This document shows, piece after piece, positions 22,358-32,197 of a stretch of 64,000 bases of DNA. Source of the stretch: Auricularia sp. M13 (lineage: Eukaryota; Basidiomycota; Agaricomycetes; Auriculariales; Auriculariaceae). The DNA is taken from NCBI GenBank assembly GCA_037042915.1, contig CM073199.1, positions 2,542,001 through 2,606,000 on the forward strand. The letters are read 5' to 3'. Each line of letters opens with the position of its first letter. The first letter of the stretch is position 1. Made by a program: the position numbers and the translations under genes. Under the pieces are notes generated by a model. The model worked only from the letters and a program-made list of their open reading frames with translations. It did not search any database and was not told the DNA's origin.

Positions 22358-24189
22358 GAAAAACGTGCGCAGGGTGCGTGCGCACAACTTGCGTGCGCAC
22401 AACTTGCGTGCGCAGTTTTCAAAATGCGTGCGCATGGTTTTCACTTGCGTGCACAGGGTCCAAAACTCTGAACGCACGCTTTTCCTCATGCGTGCGCAGG
22501 TCATGGGTGTGCGTGCGCAGGTCAGAAGTATGTGTGCACAAGTCACAAGTATGTGTGCGCAAGTCTGGGGTTGCTAGTGTATTGTATTATTCTTGATGGA
22601 TAACACACATTCAAAGTCATCGGTATACTAAAGCTTATGTTATATTCAGCATACACATTAGAAGCCGCAAGCGTAATGAACTAGAAACCACGTTACTGCC
22701 AAAGAAGTCATCGGCAGTGTGGATTACAGAGCTTGCAATGCATGTTAAAGTGATCAGTTGGAGATTACATTAGGCCCAAAGATTAATGCACACTAGATAT
22801 CACAAGTGTAATGAATTAGAAGTTGTGTTACACTCGAAGGTTAATGCACACTTGAAGCTGCAAATGTATTCGATTGCCAATTAACTTTCATCCATTCTTG
22901 CATCCCACAACAAGATGACAGTAGCTGAAGCTTGGGATCAGTACCAAGTTCAGTATAAAGGTCCCAAGCAGCAGGTTGACCTGGACGTGTTTGTGTTGTC
23001 CGTCCTAGAGGACTTGATGCTTGATCAGTCCTGTGACCTAGGCTTATCTGCTTTGTCACAATGGGGCCTTGATGCTGGTGGTGACCAGCATCACTGGAAT
23101 CCCTATGTGCATGGTCCAACAGAGGATAGACATGATGAAGCAGGATGGAACATAGAGTCTGAGGAATATGATTTGGCTATCACAGTAAGTCATTCATTTT
23201 TTGCTTTGCAGAAGTTGATTCAAACACAACAATGCACAGCGTGGACCAGACTATAGGGAAGATTCACCCAAAAGACCACCCACCCCTGAAATGTCAAATG
23301 CAGAAATGCGAGAAACACAAAGTCGAAAAAGGTTAAGGTTTTGGTGTCATCAAATTTAGCAAACTTACTGACCTGCTTTTACAGACAATTCTTTGCAGAA
23401 ATGGAAATGGAGGAGGAGGAACAGGAGCGGGCTGCAGCAAAGTGCCAGAAAAGCAAAACAGTGGCAGTTGCAACAAAGCCTGTCAAAAAACCAAAGACAC
23501 GTAAAAGAAAGTAGCACTAGGTCTGATGTATATTCATGTTGAGATGCACTAATGTAATAACCACATGGGCTTTGCTTCATTGGAGATTAGTACTTAAGGG
23601 CTGGTCAACCAACTATAACTTTGGTAAACCAGACCTGTCTGTCAGAATGTAATGTTCTTGATAACGAACAAGACGTGAACTCAGAACATGTGATCCTTGT
23701 CCAGTAATTGCACACTCATTTATAGAGGGTGCATGTAGGCTTAAGAAGTGCTTGTGTACATTTCTTCAACAGCGTGCGCAAAGTCCAAGTGAGCGTGCGC
23801 AACAATTACGACTGCGTGCGCATGTTCCAACAGTGCGTGCGCAAGGTTCCAACTTGCGTGCGCAGAGCGTGAGCATCTTTGCGTACGCATTTCAATAGCG
23901 TGCGCATCTTGCAAACTTGCGTGCGCATACTTGCAACATGCGTGCGCAGTGCGTGCGCAGGCGCACGTTAGTTTTGCGCACGTGTGCACGTGCGCACGCA
24001 AGTTGAAATGTGTATATCAACAATATCTCTGTGGATATTTAAGGCTTGATGACCGTTGTTGGATAATCACATGCAATGGTATCATAGCTATCACAATCAC
24101 CTTCAACGATGACAATATCTTATCTAAATGGGCTTCTATGGTTGAATTAATGTTGCGCACGCACCTTGCGCACGTGCGCACGTTTTTCT
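22357..24189. mobile_element. 1.8-kb DNA element with TGCGTGCGCA subterminal repeats and a cargo gene
   Basis: The ends are inverted: AGAAAAACGTGCGCA at 22357 and its reverse complement ending at 24189. Dense copies of TGCGTGCGCA with spacers follow inside both ends (22370-22565 and 23760-24000, 24155-24183). The interior is AT-rich, unlike its GC-rich neighbours, and holds one spliced gene (22915-23514). No clear target duplication was found, because the two flanks belong to different Gypsy elements. The layout of short inverted ends, subterminal repeat clusters and a small gene resembles non-autonomous hAT or KDZ relatives. Class assignment is open. Confidence 0.68.
22915..23514 (+). CDS. 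Three-exon gene for a 163-residue protein of unknown function inside a DNA element
   Basis: ATG 22915 opens exon 1 (22915-23184). The donor GTAAGT and acceptor CACAG bound a 55-bp intron, exon 2 is 23240-23331, a 53-bp intron follows, and exon 3 is 23385-23514. Phases agree throughout, giving 492 coding bases plus stop. The protein has a mixed N-terminal 90 residues rich in Asp, Gln and Leu, then a proline-rich middle (KRPPTPEM). It then has an acidic helix-like run (AEMEMEEEEQE) and a strongly basic C-terminus (KPVKKPKTRKRK) that looks like a nuclear localisation signal. I recognise no family. Because it lies in the middle of a repeat-ended element it may be an accessory or cargo gene, perhaps a nuclear DNA-binding helper. 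The splice structure makes it more credible than a chance ORF. Confidence 0.6.
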
Positions 24190-27100
24190 CATGACCCGAG
24201 AGTGAACGATTGCGAGCTAGGTTGATCGACGATCAGGAACGGGCCTAGGTAGCGATCGGCGAGTTTGCGAGTGGGCTGCGTCGTCTTGATGTGCTCTGAG
24301 AGGACGTAGGCCATGTCGCCGACCTTGAAGTCAGGCGGGGGAGTGCGTCGAGCATTCGCAGATGCAGTGTAACGTTTCTGAGCGGCAGCGATCTGCTCCT
24401 TCAGGACGTCCTGCAGTTCGTGGATGTCGACAGCGAAGTCGCGGGCGCGAGCAGAGGCAACGTCGCGCTCGGGGTAGACGGAGATGTTCGGGTGAAAACC
24501 CTTGTTGGCGAAGAAAGGCGAGACACCAGTCGAGTCGTTCAGGGTGTTGTTGTACGTAAACTCGGCGAGAGGGAGTAGCTCGGACCAGTTGTCCTGCTCG
24601 TAGTTGCAGTAGAGACGGAGGTACTGCTCGAGCGTCTGGTTCGTGCGTTCGACTTGACTGTTCGCCTCCGGGTGGTGACCCGAGGTGAAGTGCATGGTCA
24701 TGTTGAGGAGCGAGCCGAGTGCGCGAAAGAAGCGGGAGACGAATTCGGAGCCGCGGTCGGTAGAGACGTGCGAGGGAGCACCATGTTTGGCGAAGACGTG
24801 GATGAGGAAGAGACGCGCGAGTTCTTCGGAGGTGATCTTGCCCTTGGTCGGGACGAAGATACCCTGTTTCGAGAGGCGATCAATAATGACGAGGATCGCA
24901 GTGTAACCGTTGGACTCAGGGAGTTGTTCGATGAAGTCCATCGAGATCGAGTCCCAGTTGCGAAGCGGAATCGGGAGCGGTTGAAGTCGACCGTACGGCT
25001 TGTGTCGTCGAGGTTTGCTGCGCCCACAGGTGACGCAGGCCTGGACGTAGGTACGAATCGAGTCGCGCAGGTCGGGCCAGTAGTACTCGCGGGCGACCAT
25101 CTTGAGTGTCTTGTTCTGACCCGGATGGCCAGCGAGCGGGTGATCGTGCTTTTCGCGAAGGATACGAAGGCGACAATCGAGAGCGTTCGGTACGTAGATC
25201 CTGCCCTTGAACAGCAAGAATCCATCGTCCGAGGCCGACCAGTTGATCGCGTCATCGGTGCCGAGTTTCGAGCGAATGTCGAGAGCGAGTTCGTCCGAGT
25301 CGTACGAGGCGCGAATGTCATCCCGAATGGACTGAGTGTCCATGATCGTGGCTGCGCGAAGGAAAGTCTCTTCAGCATACATCGCGCGAAGGAAGCGGCG
25401 AACTGTTCGAAGTAAAAACGGGTCGGAAGTTCTGCGGGTTTGCGCTGGCGTAGCCACCATCCCCCTTTTGAGATAGACGTCGTGGCGGCGAGTGAGAGCA
25501 TCGGGTTTGCCGCCGAGTCGACCGGGTCGAAAGCGAATGAGGAGGTTGAAGGTGGAAAGGTACTCGGACCAGCGAGCTTGCCGACAAGTGAGCATCTTCG
25601 TGGTAGAGAAATACTCGAGGTTCTTGTGGTCCGTGACGACGTCTATTGGGGTCTCGGCCCCTTCGAGGTAATGTCGCCATAGTTCGAACGCCTCGAATAT
25701 CGCGAGTAGCTCCTTGTCGTGCGTGTCGTAGTTGAGCTCGGTGGGAGTGAGCGTGCGCGAATGGAAAGCAACGGGGTGAACAGAGCCGTCCGGGAGGACG
25801 TGCGAGAAGATCGCCGCGATCGCGTAGTCGGAAGCGTCAGTCTCGACGACGCGAGGGAGAGCGGGATCGAAGTTGTGAAGGACGGGAGCGCAAGTGAACG
25901 CCTTCTTGAGCTCGTTGAACGCAGCGAGGCATTGCGGAGTGAAGTTCCACGTTGCGGTCTTTCGAGTGAGACGAGTGAGCGGGACGACGATATCGGAGTA
26001 GTCGTAGATGAATCGTCGATAGAAGTTCGCGAAGCCGAGGAACGACTGGATGTCGCGAACGTTGCGAGGGACTGGCCACTCGAGGAGGGTGGCAATCTTC
26101 TTCGGGTCCATGCTGATGCCCTCGGGGCTGATGATGTACCCGAGGTACTCGATGGTGTCAGCATGGAACTCGCACTTCTTGGGCTTACAGAAGAGGTCAT
26201 TCTCCCGCAGCCGTCGAAGGACCTCTCGAACGTGTTCCTCGTGCTTTGAGGGGTCGTCCGAGTAGATGAGGATGTCGTCGAGGTAGACGGTGACCGTGAC
26301 GTCGAGGAGGTCGGAGAAGATGTCGTTCATGAAGCGCTGGAAAGCGGCTGGAGCGTTCGTGAGACCGAAAGGCATGACGAGATACTTGTAGGTGCCGTAG
26401 CGCGTTCGAAAGGCAGTCTTCCACTCGTCGCCGGCCGCGATGCGAACGTTGCTGTATCCGACACGAAGATCGAGCTTGGTGAACTTCTTGGCGGTGCGAA
26501 GGCGGTCGAGCGTAGACGAGATGAGCGGGAGCAGGTACTTGCCCTTCCGAGTGATCTTGTTGAGCCCACAATAATCGACGCATAGGCGAAGAGAACCGTC
26601 GGCCTTCTTGACGAAGAGAACCGGGGCGCCACCTGGGGACGACGAAGAGCGAATGTGTCCTTTGCTGAGGTTATCCTGAATGTACTCCCGAAGCGCGAGT
26701 TGCTCGGGCTCGGAGAGCGAGTAGATCGGACCGGACGGGAGAGGCTTGCCTTCTTCCATGTCGATCTTGAGATCGTACGGCCAATGTTCAGGGAGTCGAT
26801 TCGAGGCCTCCTTTGAGAAGACGTCGAGGAACTCGTGATAACACTCGGGGATGCCTTCGCCGGTTTCCGAGGCCGGGTTGGCAGACGCAGAGCGAGCGGG
26901 CACCGATGGATCTCGAATGTAGATGGCCGAGACCATCGAGCCGCGAAGTCGACAAGAGGTGTCGAAGGCTGCAGCGCCGATGATCTTGATGTCGACGCGA
27001 GCAGCGGCCGCGCGAAGGGCGGTTTCGTCCATCGGCGGTTCGGGAGGCAGAGTACGTGGCGTGGGAGGAGGTGACGACGGAGTCGGAGGATCCGAGTCGA

Positions 27101-27536
27101 GCGAGAACCCAGGGACGAAACCCGAGGGATCCGAGGGCGAGACACGAGTGGGGAAAGAGATGCGGTGATGGAACCAGTCAATCCTAGGATTGTAGCGGGC
27201 CAACCAGCGGTATCCCAGTACTGCAGAGCAAGTCGGATCTAGAGTGGTGAGGAGGAAGTTGATGATCATCGAAGTTCCGCAAGGAAAGCGGACGGGAAGC
27301 GACACGTATTTGGAGATAACACCGCGATAGGAGCCGTCGAAGAGCCGAAGGCGTAGCGGTTGATCGAGAGACTTTTGAGGGAGTCGAAGACTCTCGGCGA
27401 ACTGAATATCGAGGAACTGATCTTCGGAGCCGGAGTCGACGAGTGTGCGAAAGGATGGGACAGCGTCGGAGGAGAGGACGACGATGAGAGCGTCTTGATC
27501 GGTGAGCGCGGCAGCGTTCAACCGAGTGTAAGGCAT
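24189..27536 (-). CDS. Gypsy pol (outer element)
   Basis: The long minus-strand frame begins with a retropepsin-like domain (LVDSGSEDQFLD). Reverse transcriptase follows (KLDLRVGYSNVRI, then VYLDDILIYSDD), then RNase H (VETDASDYAIAAIF), the integrase zinc region (H...CVTCGRSKPR) and the integrase core (SMDFIEQLPES ... PEANSQVERTNQ). All canonical domains are readable in order. Treated as a fossil copy. Confidence 0.9.
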   Translation of the reverse strand: MPYTRLNAAALTDQDALIVVLSSDAVPSFRTLVDSGSEDQFLDIQFAESLRLPQKSLDQPLRLRLFDGSYRGVISKYVSLPVRFPCGTSMIINFLLTTLDPTCSAVLGYRWLARYNPRIDWFHHRISFPTRVSPSDPSGFVPGFSLDSDPPTPSSPPPTPRTLPPEPPMDETALRAAAARVDIKIIGAAAFDTSCRLRGSMVSAIYIRDPSVPARSASANPASETGEGIPECYHEFLDVFSKEASNRLPEHWPYDLKIDMEEGKPLPSGPIYSLSEPEQLALREYIQDNLSKGHIRSSSSPGGAPVLFVKKADGSLRLCVDYCGLNKITRKGKYLLPLISSTLDRLRTAKKFTKLDLRVGYSNVRIAAGDEWKTAFRTRYGTYKYLVMPFGLTNAPAAFQRFMNDIFSDLLDVTVTVYLDDILIYSDDPSKHEEHVREVLRRLRENDLFCKPKKCEFHADTIEYLGYIISPEGISMDPKKIATLLEWPVPRNVRDIQSFLGFANFYRRFIYDYSDIVVPLTRLTRKTATWNFTPQCLAAFNELKKAFTCAPVLHNFDPALPRVVETDASDYAIAAIFSHVLPDGSVHPVAFHSRTLTPTELNYDTHDKELLAIFEAFELWRHYLEGAETPIDVVTDHKNLEYFSTTKMLTCRQARWSEYLSTFNLLIRFRPGRLGGKPDALTRRHDVYLKRGMVATPAQTRRTSDPFLLRTVRRFLRAMYAEETFLRAATIMDTQSIRDDIRASYDSDELALDIRSKLGTDDAINWSASDDGFLLFKGRIYVPNALDCRLRILREKHDHPLAGHPGQNKTLKMVAREYYWPDLRDSIRTYVQACVTCGRSKPRRHKPYGRLQPLPIPLRNWDSISMDFIEQLPESNGYTAILVIIDRLSKQGIFVPTKGKITSEELARLFLIHVFAKHGAPSHVSTDRGSEFVSRFFRALGSLLNMTMHFTSGHHPEANSQVERTNQTLEQYLRLYCNYEQDNWSELLPLAEFTYNNTLNDSTGVSPFFANKGFHPNISVYPERDVASARARDFAVDIHELQDVLKEQIAAAQKRYTASANARRTPPPDFKVGDMAYVLSEHIKTTQPTRKLADRYLGPFLIVDQPSSQSFTLGS

Positions 27537-27775
27537 CTTGGGCTTGACGCAGTTGGCCCTAGATGCCCGTGGGGAACTGCCCGTTAGTTTTTCGCTTCCG
27601 CCGGGGCAGAAGCGGCGGCGCCCGAGGGAGCGGGAGCCGACGTCGAGGAAGTCGCGGGTTGAGCCTTAGCGGCGCGACCCTTCGACTCGCGATTGTGAGC
27701 GGCCTTGCGGCACTCGGACGCGGTGTGGCCGGCATGGCCACAGTAGAGGCAGAGGTTGTTATCAAGGCGACGGCG

Positions 27776-27907
27776 TTATTCGGCGTCGTTGAGCTTGCCG
27801 TTCGAGTTGAGGTTCTTCGCGACGTTGTCCTTCGACTTGGTCGTGGTCTTCGAAGACGAGCGGGCCGAGGTCGAGGACTGACCCCTCGAGTTCAAGTGGT
27901 TGTTCGA

Positions 27908-27938
<31 letters not shown>

Positions 27939-29407
27939 GAGCGCGCGTGGGACTTGGTGTTCGATCGGGAGCCTGATTGAGGCGTCGCGGTCGAGGTGGT
28001 CTTCTGCGCTCTGCGGGGTTCGTTTGCGTGCTCGAGAGCTTGCTCGTCCTTATCGATCCAGTAGTTGGCGTCGATGCTAAGAGCGAGCGCAGCGAGTGGC
28101 GTCAGAGAAGCCGGGCGTTGAGCTACCTGAGCAGCGAAGACAGATTTGATGCGGCGAGGGAGTCCGCGATAGAATTGCGAGGCGAGTGCAGCGTCGTCCC
28201 AGCCGAGCAGTTTGGCGTATTCGTCGAACTGGAGCTTGTAGCGGGCGACCTTGCCATTGTCGGCCATTTGCAGTCGTCGAATCTTGACTTCGGCACATTC
28301 GCGTTCGTTCGTGACGCCGAAGGTGATCGTGAGTTCGTTCTTGAATTCGTTCCAATCTTCGAGGAACTCGTAGCCGGGAGGCGGATTCGGGACGAGTGGA
28401 ACGTAGCCGCCCCACCATTCCTTCGCCCGACCCGAGAGATAGGTCGCGGTGAAGAGAATCTTCTCGCGGGACGTCTGGTACTTCCGAGGGTTGGCGAGGA
28501 AGTAGGTTTCGCAGTCGATGAGGAATCCGCGAAGTTTGTTGGCGTTTTCGCCGTCGAATTTGTCGGGTTTGGCGGCATCGATGCGAGAGCCGCTGTTGCG
28601 GTCGACGAAGTAGACACGAGGGACGTTGTCGTGTTGATCGTGGAATTGTCGTTCGCGATCGACGTCCGAGTCGTAGCCGTCCGACGGAGGGTCAAAGGGA
28701 GGTCCAGGAGGATCGTTACCGCCACCACCGCCCCCACCGCCGCCACCTCCGGGAGGAGGGTTCGGAGGGTGCGAGCCGTGCGAGTGGTGCGAGTGGTGCG
28801 AGTGGTGCGACGAGGGCGAGGGAGCACCTCGATGACCACCACCGCCACCGCCGCCTCCGCCGCCTCCGCCTCCACCGCTGCCACCTCCGCCGCCTCCTCC
28901 GCCACCCCCGCCGCCACGCCGGGGCGTGTTAGGGGTGCCGGATGGGAAGAAGCCGCGGAACGACGAGGAGTGCTGCGAAAGACGAGGAGTCGAGCGAGAG
29001 CCGGTGTACGGGACGAGCGCGAGAGGGTGTCGAGAGCCGAGCGAGTGAGTCGAGGGATGCGAAGGCGATCGCGTCGTGTGACTTGAGGGAGGGTAGGAAC
29101 CGCTCGGGTCCGCGCGTAGTGTGGACTGGGCCGGCGAGAAACGCGAGGTGTGAAGCGAGCCGGAGAGAGTGTGTTGCGAGAGGATTTCGTCATCATCGTT
29201 CGGCGGTTGCGAGTGCCGAGATGATCCGAAGCGGCTAGTGCCCGACATCGAGACTGATGGCGAAGGCGTAGCCGGCTGAGGAGGTCGTTGGTCGCGAAGA
29301 CGAGCCTGACGACGAGCTTCGCGAAGGATAGCGTCGGGGAGTCGAGTAGAGGATGAGGTTCTTCCTGGTTTCTTCTGAGATTCTGTCGAGTCCCAAAGGC
29401 CATACAA
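27776..29407 (-). CDS. Gypsy gag with long glycine tracts (outer element)
   Basis: The frame is about 543 residues. The N-terminal 150 residues are Ser/Pro-rich, then come two long poly-Gly tracts separated by a SHHSHHSHHSH stretch (about 28700-28930). A Gag-like helical domain follows, with motifs KPDKFDGENANKLRGF and AKEWWGGYV (about 28240-28600), and a basic Asn/Ser-rich tail. A CCHC-like knuckle is readable just beyond, near 27680-27760. The Gag domain is of the retrotransposon-gag type found in fungal Gypsy elements. Confidence 0.82.
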
Positions 29408-29435
29408 CTCGAGCGGAGCTCGAGTTACAAAATAC

Positions 29436-30161
29436 TGTTAAGCCTGCTGTGCCTTGGGGGTTTGGTTGCAAGGATAGTCGAACGTCCGGGCGCAGAGAAC
29501 ACTCGAACGAACAACTAGAGCCTTCGGTGCGTTATTGAGCACACCGGCTACGTCGAGTAGCACGACCGGAGGGACCACGAGCAACAGAGGACTCAGACGA
29601 GTAAGTCGGGCGAGGGAAGAACCCAGAGGCGAAGTCGAGAGAGAGAGAGATAGAGTGTGCGAGGGGCACGACTATGTCGATTTCGTAACTGGGGAGCTAA
29701 ATACAAAGTCGAGGGTCTTTTATACCTGGGGAGGTGATCCGATGTAATCGGAGTGTATCCTAGAGACGAAGGAGAGGGGGCCTCAGATCAATAGAGATCG
29801 TTGTCATCGGCCGATAGGATGAGTAAGAGCGAGTGGGTAAGGTATCGGGGAATTGGACGAATGACGAGAGGCGAATGACTAAGACGAGTGGAGCGAACCG
29901 GATATGAACACTATCGATACAGTAGGGACAAGGCGAGTTAGGTGGATGTATGCGAGTAAGGAGAGAAGCTAGAGATGAGAGGGAGAGGTCTAGAGGTAGA
30001 AGATGATGAGGAGAACATATCCCGAGCATATGAACACGAGGGGAGATAAGCCGGGTATTCGGGAGCTTGACCGAGTTGACCGAGTTGGCCGAGTGACGTA
30101 GAATGACGCCGAGTGATGCCGAGAGCACGTGGGGTCCGCGGATCGGGGCACGGGCGTAACA
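29436..30161 (-). repeat. Gypsy 5' LTR (outer element)
   Basis: This 726-bp repeat is nearly identical to 15992-16717, and CTCCC follows at 30162-30166. Confidence 0.93.
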
Positions 30162-30292
30162 CTCCCATATTCACATTATACATCTCCCCTCCCCTTTACC
30201 ATTCTCCTACACTCTTCTATTCACTTCCTTGTGTGTTTGGGATACTCCACCCACCCACCCTTTTGTTGTGCGGCTCCTCTCTACTCCTGATT

Positions 30293-30475
30293 TTATTGTC
30301 TTAGTCTTTCCTGGCTGTTCAGCGCCCTTCGCAAGTCGCTGACGGTTCCCATCCCACTGTGGAATAACATCCAGTTAAAGTCGAAGCCCTTCAGCGCCAC
30401 CAGCGCGATCGTGCAAGGATCCAGTGTAGCCGCAAGCTCCACGTCTGAGCGCTGCACACGCACTGGACCCGGCAT
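30293..30475 (-). CDS. Small ORF, possible first exon of a host gene
   Basis: A minus-strand ORF of 60 residues starts MPGPVRVQRSDVELAATL. Its amino-acid composition is protein-like, with a hydrophobic core near residues 20-40. The start codon (30473-30475) lies directly beside a palindromic MITE. The frame closes at 30293. It may be a first exon whose continuation was displaced by the Gypsy insertion 130 bases away, or a chance ORF. I recognise no family. Confidence 0.35.
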   Translation of the reverse strand: MPGPVRVQRSDVELAATLDPCTIALVALKGFDFNWMLFHSGMGTVSDLRRALNSQERLRQ

Positions 30476-30476
30476 G

Positions 30477-30698
30477 GTGTGGTGGTTGAGATTGGTTAGA
30501 GATTATTGCCATGACTTGCTGCAAGAATACAAGACAATAGTTTGAGGATTGTTGTGAGCGAATCTCAGTGCCACTAGTCAAATTATTCACCTGTTAGAGA
30601 GTGGCATTGAGATTTGTATTGTGCCACTGTCTATAGATTATCGGGTGTTCTTGCAGAAAGTCATGTTGGTAATCTCTAACAACATTTGACCACCACAC
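30477..30698. mobile_element. Palindromic MITE of about 222 bp
   Basis: The element starts GTGTGGTGGT and ends ACCACCACAC. About 60 bases at each end are imperfect inverted repeats (TTAGAGATTA ... TAATCTCTAA and CTGCAAGAA ... TTCTTGCAG), and a second inverted pair (AATCTCAGTGCCAC) sits near the middle. No ORF and no clear target duplication were seen. Confidence 0.65.
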
Positions 30699-30933
30699 AA
30701 TTTCGGGCCCAGTGACGCGCATCGGCGCAGCATATGACGTGGATCGGCCATGGGCTCACGCGGTTGACTTGCACAGGTTGTGAACAGGTACGTAACACTT
30801 CACCGTACATATCGATGCTGTTGGCTTGATTATGTACCGGTTTCGACCAGTTTCTACATCAAGAGCATCCGCACCTCGGCGGTCAGGACCCACTTCGCGT
30901 TCTTCAGAAGTCTTCCTTCCCGTTCACGATGTC

Positions 30934-31212
30934 GCCCCCGGAAAGGTCCATCTGAGGTCCGATCCCAAAATCGGCCGATATGTGGGCCTAATCTCCGCCG
31001 GAAATTGCCTTATAAGGAAGGTGTGATTGCATATCTCAGCCAGTTTTTGAGCTTTTGCCTCTAAAGTGCAGGAATGTCATGATCCATTCATTTCACATAC
31101 AGCTACAGTAAAACAATTCCTGCCAGGCCAGCGGTTCTGAAAAAAGTGCCCTCAAAATCGCCTCTGATGTGTGGGCCTAGCGGATCGGACCTTTATCGGA
31201 GCTTTCCGGGGG
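30934..31212. mobile_element. Possible MITE, about 280 bp
   Basis: An imperfect inverted repeat pairs GCCCCCGGAAAGGTCC (from 30934) with its counterpart ending about 31212, extending inwards through AGGTCCGATCC and GGCCCACA. The flanking octamers ACGATGTC and CTGACGTC agree at five of eight positions, compatible with an old 8-bp duplication. The interior is AT-rich with no ORF. The stretch 31213-32170 beyond it shows only a GC-rich run (31380-31440) and no gene I can support. Confidence 0.45.
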
Positions 31213-32197
31213 CCTGACGTCGTTCGCCGCAAGTTAATCTTCAGAGGCTTATCGGGTGGCTGATCTATGCAAGGTCGTCGCGACGCCGAATCCAGTAATC
31301 TCAGATCTGACGGATTCAGTACGCGCTGACAGGAATGCGGCCGTCTGGTCCGACGGCTGCGATCCTTAGGTTCGGACCAAACCGCGCCGGTTCCGGCGGA
31401 GGGCGCCCGCCGCCGGGCGGAGCCGGCGGCTTAGTTGAGCCTATGCGATCCGCGGCGGTGCCGCTCCAACCGCCACCGCCGCAACCCCTGCGTTTCAATG
31501 ACTTTTTGCTACCGTCGCCGCCGTTCAGCTGCGAACGCAGGGTCTTATCACGCTCCCAAAGGTCTTCCTGCCGCACTTGCGACAGACGAACGATTCACCG
31601 TCTTGGTTACAGTCTTTCCCTTACCGCCATTCGCCTACCCGGCAAATGCGGATCCGTCAGTCGAGACTTTGAACTTGACACGCAACTTCCGCCGGAGCTC
31701 AAGCTAACGCAGACGGACTGGCAACGTGTCGCCCTTGACGCTCGAAACGATCTGATCGTATTCCGTCGACAGCGGAGGAAGTGGGTGCGGTATTCCCTGT
31801 CAATCGGTTCGTGGCCCGCGGCCGCAGGCTTATTGTAGACCTATTGCTCAGCTCCCCCACGTTGACTCTACGGGTCATAATCAGGACGGTCATGTCGTAG
31901 ACAGCGTCCGACAGCTGTGAGAGGAGCAGTGACTGCATCTCCTCAGACAGACGACGTCCCGTGAAGCTCGCAAAGCGATGCCCACGCCTGAGTTGGTGAA
32001 GTTGGATTGGGCCACATGTAACCTGTTGACAGGCTGATTCGCTGTGCATACGTGCATATTACATTAAGTATGTGCATCGAAAATTGGATCCGGTTAAATG
32101 TCTTTCTAAGTCCCTCTGGAACGCAGATCGTCGACGCATTTGTTTGGCACCTCGTGTCGCCAGTTTACCGATGGTCGAACGTCACTCTCCTCGCACC

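Larger units (their letters stand above)
15992..30161 (-). mobile_element. Ty3/Gypsy LTR retrotransposon, very young LTRs, carrying nested insertions
   Basis: LTRs at 15992-16717 and 29436-30161 are each 726 bp and differ at about two positions. They are flanked by CTCCC at 15987-15991 and 30162-30166. The element reads on the minus strand: gag at about 27776-29407, then pol with protease, reverse transcriptase, RNase H and integrase at about 24200-27540. A polypurine tract lies against the low-coordinate LTR near 16718-16730. About 7 kb of foreign DNA separates the end of pol from that LTR: a host-like ORF, an incomplete second Gypsy and a DNA element. The copy is therefore broken by at least one large insertion while its LTRs look almost new. 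Treated as a fossil. Confidence 0.92.

Noticed and set aside
22357-24189. Target-site duplication for the TGCGTGCGCA element
   Set aside because: The two flanks share only GACCC at different offsets, which is not a convincing duplication.
28123-29403. Long ORFs on both strands opposite the Gypsy gag
   Set aside because: Open only because of the GC-rich repeats of the real gag frame.
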